A stretch of DNA of 20,853 nucleotides from an uncultured Clostridia bacterium (GTDB taxonomy: Bacteria; Bacillota; Clostridia; TANB77; CAG-508): assembly GCA_947629965.1 (NCBI GenBank), contig CANRFS010000005.1:1-20853 (forward strand). The letters are read 5' to 3'. The notes below the pieces were generated by a model. That model searched no databases. It worked only from the letters and a program-made list of their open reading frames with translations, and had not been told where the DNA came from. Position 1 is the stretch's first letter, and every line of letters starts with the position of its first letter. The position numbers were made by a program, and so were the translations under genes. Below, in pieces: positions 15,585 to 20,853 of this stretch.

Positions 15585-15612
15585 ATTTTATCATATATTT
15601 TTGTTTTTTCAA
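15585..15612 (-). promoter_or_regulatory. Probable sigma-A promoter for dapF-dapL
   Basis: TTGAAA (15612-15607), a 16-nt spacer and TAAAAT (15590-15585). The predicted start of transcription falls inside the palindrome. Confidence 0.5.
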
Positions 15613-15620
15613 GTATTAAA

Positions 15621-17417
15621 TTATTTTAGTTTTGTTACATTAATATTTAAAAATCCTTTTATTATATCTTCTGTTATATGTTTATCAGTTGATTCCAATT
15701 CTACTGCAAAAATATGTTCATCATCTAACATATACCATACATATGCCATTTCATACTTTTCGTTATAATATTGAGAATTTGATTCATAACTTAAGATTTG
15801 ATATTTAAAATCTTTATCTCCAACTTTAATTGTTTTTTCTTCGCTTAAAACTACATTTTTATAATAATTTGTATCATCTTTATAATAATTATAATCCCAT
15901 TCAATATCTTCTTTATAATCAGAATTTGTATCCCAATTTAAAGTTACTGTAGCTTCAATTTCAGACTCTGAATTTTCATCTCCTAGCTCATAGCATTTAT
16001 AATAGTCATAAGAATAATCATCTTCATATTTAAAGCCACTAGGAATTGAATATTTAACCGAATATCCATAACTATCATCTCTTACTTCATTTTGTGTTGT
16101 AGTAAAATTTTGATTTGTAGATGGAGTACTTGGTAAATTATCTGTTCCGTCTGTAATCACATCGTCACCTATATTACTTAATTGGTTCTTTAATAAATCA
16201 CCTATTAATGGTCTTTCCATTAACTTTTCTGCCATTGATTGAAAATCCTTTTCTGTAATTTCTGTCATATTTATACTGTTTGATACATTTATTTTATCTA
16301 TGCCTTTATTTAATTTAACTGAATAATCTACTGTTATTATAGCTTTGCCTGTTTCAGCAATTTCTGTTGTTATTATAGTTTTTCCTGACTTCTCATTTTT
16401 AGTATTTTTATCTTTTTCTATTTCTACTTCACCTTTTATTGCATCTACTCTTGCTGATGATGTTTTTGCAGAAACTTTATATGAATATGTGTCTTCGTCT
16501 TCCTTTACAACTGATATTATAATTGTCTGATTTGATGTATCAATTACTTCTAAGTCTACAGCTACAACGTTATAAAGTATTCCTTTCGTATAAATAGATA
16601 GCTTTATTTTATTTTTATTATCTGCATTAGTATTTTCTAATTTATCAGCTATTTCTTCTAATTCATCCTTTGGTGATTCTTCAAAATAATCTATAAATTC
16701 ATCATTTTCTGCTAAATTTGAAAATGTATTTGAAAATACCTCACATAAATCTTTTTCAGATAATGTAAGTGTTGATTTTGTAACATTTTTACTTTTATCT
16801 CCTACTTCAATTGTAACTTTTTCTTTTTCAAATTCTCCATATTCATTTAACTGATTTTTTAATTCGTCTCTTATTATTTTTACAGCTTTTTTGTTATTGT
16901 ATATTTTTTCTTTTGAATTAGATTCGTCAAAAATAGCTTTAAGAGCATCTTCTTGTTCTTTTTCCATATCTAACTGTATATATTTGTCAAATATGCCTTC
17001 TAAATACATGTACATCTGCTCATCTGTGTAATATCCTTTTATATCAATAACTTCGTCATCATCATATTCAAGACCTAAATCAATAATTTCTTGTTGTTTA
17101 TCAAAATCTAATTGTGCTCCAACTTTCAAATCACATTTTTCAATTTCTGCTAGCTGTGTTTGAATACTTTTGTCTTCTGCTTCTAACGCAATATTAATTT
17201 TTGAATCAAATTTTATTGAATTAAAATCTTTTGATTCTGTTTTAAAAAGCTTATCAATAGTTTTATTAAATACAAACTGAGGTTTTGAACTCATTAAAAA
17301 GTATATTGAAACTACTAAAATAATTAATAAAATTGCAATTACTCCTGCTACTATTAAAGCCTTCTTTTTAGGCTTTTTTACATTAAAGTCTTCATTTACT
17401 TGTTCGATTGTTTTCAT
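15621..17417 (-). CDS. Membrane-anchored extracytoplasmic protein of unknown function
   Basis: The 598-residue protein has a cytoplasmic Lys-rich tail (1-20), one transmembrane helix (about 21-44), then a long outside part very rich in Asp, Glu, Lys and Asn. Residues about 45-400 have the repeated beta/helix look of clostridial lipoprotein-like domains (DIKGYYTDEQMYMYLEGIFDKY, STLTLSEKDLCEVF). A Thr/Pro/Ser/Asn linker follows at about 435-450, and then a separate C-terminal domain with many Tyr (KYSIPSGFKYED to YVWYMLDDEHIFAVELES). I do not recognise a catalytic motif. The architecture recalls large DUF-type exported proteins of clostridia, which is only an impression. The ATG has GGGGGAGA upstream. 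The frame is intact; two CGG trinucleotides are out of phase. Confidence 0.75.
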   Translation of the reverse strand: MKTIEQVNEDFNVKKPKKKALIVAGVIAILLIILVVSIYFLMSSKPQFVFNKTIDKLFKTESKDFNSIKFDSKINIALEAEDKSIQTQLAEIEKCDLKVGAQLDFDKQQEIIDLGLEYDDDEVIDIKGYYTDEQMYMYLEGIFDKYIQLDMEKEQEDALKAIFDESNSKEKIYNNKKAVKIIRDELKNQLNEYGEFEKEKVTIEVGDKSKNVTKSTLTLSEKDLCEVFSNTFSNLAENDEFIDYFEESPKDELEEIADKLENTNADNKNKIKLSIYTKGILYNVVAVDLEVIDTSNQTIIISVVKEDEDTYSYKVSAKTSSARVDAIKGEVEIEKDKNTKNEKSGKTIITTEIAETGKAIITVDYSVKLNKGIDKINVSNSINMTEITEKDFQSMAEKLMERPLIGDLLKNQLSNIGDDVITDGTDNLPSTPSTNQNFTTTQNEVRDDSYGYSVKYSIPSGFKYEDDYSYDYYKCYELGDENSESEIEATVTLNWDTNSDYKEDIEWDYNYYKDDTNYYKNVVLSEEKTIKVGDKDFKYQILSYESNSQYYNEKYEMAYVWYMLDDEHIFAVELESTDKHITEDIIKGFLNINVTKLK

Positions 17418-17485
17418 GTTAATATCTCCCCCTTATACATAAATATTATTATCTCTCCTTATATAATAATATTAATTATATAACC

Positions 17486-17514
17486 TTTATAACACAAAAA
17501 ATCTTTTTATTCAA
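17486..17514 (-). promoter_or_regulatory. Sigma-A promoter for the 15621-17417 gene
   Basis: TTGAAT (17514-17509), a 17-nt spacer and TATAAA (17491-17486). The leader also holds a possible eight-codon open frame (MYKGEILT) whose stop overlaps the main ATG as ATGA. Confidence 0.6.
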
Positions 17515-17516
17515 TA

Positions 17517-17559
17517 TAAAATGCTAAAAAAGGAGATTTACTCCTTTTTTAGCATTTTA
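17517..17559 (-). terminator. Strong terminator downstream of RNase J
   Basis: A 19-bp perfect stem (17517-17535 with 17541-17559) has the loop ATTTA on the plus strand and contains a run of six A/T pairs. It separates rnj from the next gene. Confidence 0.7.
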
Positions 17560-17590
17560 GTAAGTAGGTAACAAAAAGGTAACAAATAGA

Positions 17591-17620
17591 TAATACCAAG
17601 TCATAAAAGGCTTGGTATTA
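17591..17620 (-). terminator. Hairpin immediately after the rnj stop
   Basis: TAATACCAAG/CTTGGTATTA, a 10-bp stem with a 10-nt loop, lies 10 nt beyond the stop codon. The T-rich tract after it is interrupted (TCTATTTGTTACC), so it may be a weak terminator or a 3'-end stabiliser. Confidence 0.5.
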
Positions 17621-17630
17621 CTACCTTTAA

Positions 17631-19418
17631 TTACACTTCCATAATAATTGGTAATATCATTGGGTCTCTCTTTGTTTTCTTGTAAATAAAGTCTCTTAGC
17701 TCTTCTCTTAGCATTAATTTAATTGTTGTCCAATCTGTTATATGTTTTTCTTCAAATTTTAATATTTCAGCCCTTAATAATTGTTTAATATCATCCATTA
17801 AATTTTCTGATTCTCTAACATAAACGAACCCTCTTGATAATACGTCTGGCCCTGCTACTACTGTTCCTGTTTTAGAATTCATGGTTAAAACTATTATTAT
17901 CAATCCATCTTGTGATAAACGTTGTCTATCTCTTAAAACTATATTTCCTACATCTCCAACGCCTAATCCATCAACCATTATTTTTCCAACTGGTACTGTT
18001 CCTGCAAGTTTTGCTTCGTATTCATTGAGCTCTAAAACTCTTCCATTTGTCATTATAAATATATTTTCTGGATCTACTCCAACTTTTTTTGCAGTTTCAC
18101 TATGTGCTATTAATTGTCTATATTCACCATGTACTGGAATAAAATATTTAGGTCTTACTAAGCTAATCATTAATTTTTGTTCTTCCTGACATGCGTGACC
18201 TGAAACGTGTATATCTTCTAGTGCATTATATACAACTTCTGCACCAATTTTCATTAAATCGTCTATTACTTTTGATACAGAATTCTCGTTTCCTGGTATT
18301 GGATTTGCAGATATTATTATTAAGTCATTTGGTGTTATTTGAACTTTTTTATGTTCTCCTGATGCCATCCTTGTAAGTGCAGACATTGTCTCTCCTTGAC
18401 TTCCTGTAGTAATTATAACTAGTTTATCATCAGGATAAGATTTTATCATATCTATATCTATAAAGACGTTATCAGGTACTTTTATATATCCAAATTTTCT
18501 TGCAGTTTCTATCATGTTGACCATGCTTCTACCACAAACTGCTATTTTTCTTTTATATTTTACTGCCGAATTTACTATTTGTTGGACCCTATGAACATTT
18601 GATGAGAATGTTGCAACTACTATTCTTTTTGTACAATTTATAAATAGTTTATCTAGGACTTCTCCTACTGTACTTTCTGACATAGTAAATCCTTTTCTTT
18701 CTGAATTTGTACTATCAGACATTAGTGCTAAAACGCCTTTATTTCCAAGTTCTGCAAGTCTTCCAAAGTCTATCATTTCGCCATCTATTGGTGTATAGTC
18801 TATTTTGAAATCCCCTGTATGAACTATTGTTCCTACTGGTGTATGAATAGCAAGTGAACAAGCATCTGGTATACTATGTGTTATTCTTATAAATTCTACT
18901 TTCATACTTCCTAATGAAATTGTTTGTCCTGGATTTACTACTTTTAATTTTGTACTTCTTAAAAGTTTATGTTCTTCTAGTTTGTTTTCAATTAAACCTA
19001 TTGTTAACTTTGTTGCATATATTGGTACATTTATTTGTTTCAATAAATATGGTATTGAACCTATATGGTCTTCATGTCCATGTGTTATTACAAGTCCTCT
19101 TATTTTTTCTTTGTTTTTTTCCAAATATGATAAATCTGGTATTACTAAGTCAATTCCAAGCATATCATCTTCTGGAAACGCTAAACCACAGTCTACTAAT
19201 ACAATATCATTGCCATATTCAAATACTGTAATATTTTTGCCAATTTCTAATAGTCCTCCTAATGGTATAATTTTTAAATTTTCTTTTTTAAATCTTACTT
19301 GTTCAACATTATTTTCTTTTGTTTTTTTAGTTCCTTTAGTATTAGGTCTATAGCTTCTTTTTTTAGGCTTTTCTACTGCATTTTTGTCACTTTCTTTTTT
19401 GTTTAATTTTTCTTCCAT
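17631..19418 (-). CDS. rnj: Ribonuclease J
   Basis: RNase J is a beta-CASP metallo-beta-lactamase nuclease with 5'-3' exo- and endonuclease activity that drives mRNA turnover and rRNA maturation in Firmicutes. The 595-residue protein has a basic Lys/Asn-rich N-terminal extension (1-45), then IIPLGGLLEIGKN, VDCGLAFPEDDMLGID (75-90), the metal site ITHGHEDHIGSIPYLL (111-126; His113, His115, Asp117, His118), HSIPDACSL, IVHTGDFKID, LMSDSTNSERKGFTMSE, ATFSSNVHRVQQI, the beta-CASP segment ITTGSQGETMSAL, HVSGHACQEE and FIPVHGEYRQL. The ATG at 19418 has AAGGGAGA about 5 nt upstream. It has its own consensus promoter and a long leader. The single CGG trinucleotide (TCG GCA) is out of phase. Confidence 0.96.
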   Translation of the reverse strand: MEEKLNKKESDKNAVEKPKKRSYRPNTKGTKKTKENNVEQVRFKKENLKIIPLGGLLEIGKNITVFEYGNDIVLVDCGLAFPEDDMLGIDLVIPDLSYLEKNKEKIRGLVITHGHEDHIGSIPYLLKQINVPIYATKLTIGLIENKLEEHKLLRSTKLKVVNPGQTISLGSMKVEFIRITHSIPDACSLAIHTPVGTIVHTGDFKIDYTPIDGEMIDFGRLAELGNKGVLALMSDSTNSERKGFTMSESTVGEVLDKLFINCTKRIVVATFSSNVHRVQQIVNSAVKYKRKIAVCGRSMVNMIETARKFGYIKVPDNVFIDIDMIKSYPDDKLVIITTGSQGETMSALTRMASGEHKKVQITPNDLIIISANPIPGNENSVSKVIDDLMKIGAEVVYNALEDIHVSGHACQEEQKLMISLVRPKYFIPVHGEYRQLIAHSETAKKVGVDPENIFIMTNGRVLELNEYEAKLAGTVPVGKIMVDGLGVGDVGNIVLRDRQRLSQDGLIIIVLTMNSKTGTVVAGPDVLSRGFVYVRESENLMDDIKQLLRAEILKFEEKHITDWTTIKLMLREELRDFIYKKTKRDPMILPIIMEV

Positions 19419-19680
19419 TATATCTCCCTTCTATAAACTTTTGTATAATCTCATATTTAATACAAAAACACAACAATAAAAAAATAGTTTAATATATTAA
19501 ACTAATGATTCCTTATTTCATATATTTATATATTCCCTTTTTAATAATCATAAAAATATCTTATGTAAAAAAAACACACCATAAATTTATTATTAATATT
19601 ATTCTCTAATAATATTATTTTCCGAATCATTACTATTATATACAAAAATCTCATACTTACCTAAATTTTAGGTATCAACC
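19419..19680 (-). promoter_or_regulatory. Long RNase J leader with attenuator-like hairpin
   Basis: The approximately 260-nt leader holds three elements, in transcription order. The palindrome TACCTAAATTTTAGGTA (19674-19658) lies just after the start site. A hairpin AATATTATT/AATAATATT with a 4-nt loop lies near 19600. A 20-bp perfect palindrome TAGTTTAATATATTAAACTA (19504-19485) is followed directly by seven T, the form of an intrinsic terminator inside the leader. A short open frame with a weak AGG site starts at ATG 19654 and has an in-frame CGG at 19624-19622; skipping the C would stop it two codons later (GGA AAA TAA). Control of rnj by this leader is inferred. Confidence 0.5.
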
Positions 19681-19686
19681 TTCGTA

Positions 19687-19715
19687 ATTATACCATTTTT
19701 TAGCAGATTTGTCAA
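19687..19715 (-). promoter_or_regulatory. Consensus sigma-A promoter for rnj
   Basis: Perfect TTGACA (19715-19710), a 17-nt spacer and perfect TATAAT (19692-19687). Confidence 0.85.
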
Positions 19716-19750
19716 TCATAGATATAAAGAGTAACACATTTTTTTTAAAT

Positions 19751-19777
19751 GAATAATATATATCATGACATACAAAT
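19751..19777 (+). promoter_or_regulatory. Possible sporulation-type promoter for the Cys-rich miniproteins
   Basis: GAATA (19751-19755) and CATACAAAT (19769-19777) loosely resemble sigma-E/K promoter halves. No good sigma-A promoter is seen ahead of 19816. Weak evidence. Confidence 0.25.
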
Positions 19778-19815
19778 GAATACAAAATTTAAAGTTTAGA
19801 AGGGAGATATGCGCC

Positions 19816-19917
19816 ATGAGAAATTGTTGCTCATCAAATAATGATGAAATTTTATGGTTTATCATTTTATTCTTATTGCTTTTCTGTGGATGCGGTAACA
19901 GAGGATGTTGCTGTTAA
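19816..19917 (+). CDS. Cys-rich single-helix miniprotein (33 residues)
   Basis: The protein is MRNCCSSNNDEILWFIILFL followed by LLFCGCGNRGCCC. A CC pair lies near the N-terminus, then one hydrophobic helix (about 12-27), and the tail ends in CGCG and CCC. The start has AGGGAG 9 nt upstream. Small proteins of this make-up (Cys/Gly clusters flanking one helix) occur in spore-forming Firmicutes, and some YjcZ-like ones are linked to the spore envelope; assignment here is by resemblance only. It sits 57 nt before a second protein of the same style, so the two form a likely transcription unit ending at a strong terminator. Confidence 0.7.
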   Translation: MRNCCSSNNDEILWFIILFLLLFCGCGNRGCCC

Positions 19918-19974
19918 AATTTATCCTATTTAAGCTTTAATAAAATGTACTTAATGTTCAAGGAGGTGAATACT

Positions 19975-20097
19975 ATGCCAGAAAACAGAGGAGGATGCGG
20001 ATGCGGATTCGGATTTGGTGGAGATTGCTGCTGGATTATAATCCTTATTATATTAATATGCTGCTGTTGTGGAAACAATAACAACGGATGTTGCTAA
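19975..20097 (+). CDS. Gly/Cys-rich single-helix miniprotein (40 residues)
   Basis: The protein is MPENRGGCGCGFGFGGDCCW, then a hydrophobic helix IIILIILI, then CCCCGNNNNGCC. A near-perfect ribosome site AAGGAGGTGA lies about 6 nt before the ATG, so strong translation is expected. It holds nine Cys in 40 residues, in clusters on both sides of the helix, which suggests disulfide cross-linking or metal binding at a membrane or spore surface (inference). It contains four CGG trinucleotides, all at NNC-GGN phase (TGC GGA, TTC GGA, AAC GGA), and reads through them normally. That makes it a good internal control for the CGG rule. Confidence 0.75.
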   Translation: MPENRGGCGCGFGFGGDCCWIIILIILICCCCGNNNNGCC

Positions 20098-20106
20098 AAA
20101 GTAAAA

Positions 20107-20138
20107 AATAAAGGATAGTATTTAACCTATCCTTTATT
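20107..20138. terminator. Bidirectional terminator
   Basis: A 12-bp stem AATAAAGGATAG/CTATCCTTTATT with an 8-nt loop is followed by TTTGTTTTT on the plus strand and by TTTTTTAC on the minus strand. It ends both the Cys-rich pair and the convergent RR-repeat gene, whose stop codon lies inside the stem. Confidence 0.85.
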
Positions 20139-20280
20139 TTGTTTTTCTTCTTTCCCCTTTTCTTCTTTCGCCTTTTCTTCTATCTTCAGATACTTCAATA
20201 TTTTCTTGTCTTCTTTCCTCTTTTCTTCTATCTTTTTTTCTTCTATCTTCAAATATTTTACCTGATTTATCTGTAATCAT
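20134..20280 (-). CDS. Highly charged RR-repeat miniprotein (48 residues)
   Basis: From the ATG at 20280 with GAGGTG 7 nt upstream, the frame encodes MITDKSGKIFEDRRKKDRRK, EERRQENIEVSEDRRKGERR and KGERRKTK. The motif D/E-R-R-K/Q occurs six times, at spacings of four to eight residues. The N-terminal part resembles the D/E-RR-rich linker preceding signalling domains in some Firmicutes, but here nothing follows. With about 12 arginines (all AGA) and many Glu/Lys it is probably a helical or disordered charged peptide that could bind RNA, membrane or a partner protein (inference). A consensus promoter and shared terminator frame it exactly, supporting a real gene. I do not recognise a named family. 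Confidence 0.7.
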   Translation of the reverse strand: MITDKSGKIFEDRRKKDRRKEERRQENIEVSEDRRKGERRKGERRKTK

Positions 20281-20314
20281 ATATAATCACCTCATAATTC
20301 TTTGGTATATTATG

Positions 20315-20343
20315 AGTATATAATATTCGGTGCTACTCGTCAA
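20315..20343 (-). promoter_or_regulatory. Sigma-A promoter for the RR-repeat gene
   Basis: TTGACG (20343-20338), a 17-nt spacer and TATACT (20320-20315) lie 35 nt before the start codon and just downstream of the groEL stop. Confidence 0.75.
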
Positions 20344-20385
20344 TAGAGTTTTTACTTTTTGTGCAGACACAACTCTCACTTCTAA

Positions 20386-20853
20386 TTAGTACATTCCTTC
20401 CATTCCGCCTGGCATTCCTGCTTGTTCATGGTTACATCCACATTCTTTTTCTTTTTTTTCTGTTACTACACTTTCTGTTGTAAGTATCATAGATGCTATA
20501 CTTGCTGCATTTTGAAGTGCGCTTCTAGTTACTTTTGTTGGATCTACTATTCCTGCTTTTTTCATATCAACATATTCTTCTTTTGCTGCATTAAATCCAA
20601 TTCCTGGTTTGCTTGATTTTATTTTATCTAGTATAACTGCGCCTTCAAGTCCTGCATTTGCTGCAATTTGTCTTACTGGTTCTTCTAAGGCTCTTAATAC
20701 TATTTTTGCACCTATTTTTTCGTCTTCATCTAATGTTTCTATTACTTTTTCTACTTTTGGAGCTACATTTACTAACGCTGTTCCACCACCTGCAACAATT
20801 CCTTCTTCAACTGCTGCTTTTGTTGCAGAAAGTGCATCTTCTATTCTTAATTT
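20386..20853 (-). CDS. groEL: Chaperonin GroEL, C-terminal 156 residues (starts outside window)
   Basis: The frame runs from the window edge to TAA at 20388-20386. It reads KLRIEDALSATKAAVEEGIV, then AGGGTALVNVAPKVEKVIE, then ALEEPVRQIAANAGLEGAVI, and later GIGFNAAKEEYVDMKKAGIV with DPTKVTRSALQNAASIASMI, the equatorial-domain return of GroEL. The usual flexible GGM tail is short, GMPGGMEGMY, preceded by an unusual Cys-containing stretch ECGCNHEQ. GroEL forms the 14-mer folding chamber with GroES in the cytoplasm. No in-frame CGG occurs; the one CGG trinucleotide is GGC GGA. Confidence 0.96.
   Translation of the reverse strand, partial: KLRIEDALSATKAAVEEGIVAGGGTALVNVAPKVEKVIETLDEDEKIGAKIVLRALEEPVRQIAANAGLEGAVILDKIKSSKPGIGFNAAKEEYVDMKKAGIVDPTKVTRSALQNAASIASMILTTESVVTEKKEKECGCNHEQAGMPGGMEGMY

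Overview
The window is very AT-rich and codes in a Firmicutes/Clostridia style: strong AGGAGG-type ribosome sites, rho-independent terminators, and NTT/NNA-biased codons with AGA as the main arginine codon. The gene content fits an uncultured gut-type clostridium (inference): DapL-type lysine synthesis, RNase J, DUF421/DUF4363, DUF951, a clostridial-type GluRS and a class III-like prepilin.

Layout. 1-332 (-): start of a prepilin-like protein. 624-3649 (+): asd, dapA, dapB. 3661-3812: a 47-bp-arm perfect palindrome. 3874-4935 (-): DUF421 and DUF4363, translationally coupled. 5125-5505 (+): four-helix holin-4-like membrane protein. 5563-13316 (-): a tightly packed run, in transcription order a sugar/aminoglycoside kinase, gltX, DUF951, an HExxH membrane protein, queA, tgt and a WG-repeat protein. 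13440-15522 (-): dapF-dapL. 15621-17417 (-): a membrane-anchored protein of unknown function. 17631-19418 (-): RNase J with a long leader. 19816-20097 (+): two Cys-rich miniproteins. 20134-20280 (-): an RR-repeat miniprotein. 20386-20853 (-): groEL 3' end. With asd, dapA, dapB, dapL and dapF present, the window holds every step from aspartyl phosphate to meso-diaminopimelate.

Main discovery. Seven genes (dapA, DUF421, tgt, the HExxH protein, DUF951, gltX, the kinase) are each broken by exactly one extra base. In all seven the extra base is the C of an in-frame CGG codon, in the context NNN-C-GGN; skipping that C restores a full-length, family-typical protein with Gly at the site. I scanned the sense strand of every annotated gene. 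These seven are the only in-frame CGG codons; the other CGG trinucleotides (about 34) are out of phase and their genes are intact. CGG is never needed as arginine here, while AGA, AGG, CGT, CGC and CGA are used normally. This argues against random sequencing error or pseudogenes and for a genome-wide decoding rule: CGG is an unassigned or shift codon at which ribosomes move +1 (or CGGN is read as a quadruplet glycine codon). Several of these genes are normally essential (gltX, dapA).

Other points of interest are a possible pseudoknot over the dapA ribosome site, a 186-nt nested hairpin between dapA and dapB, a perfect palindrome at the dapF start site, and an attenuator-like hairpin in the RNase J leader.
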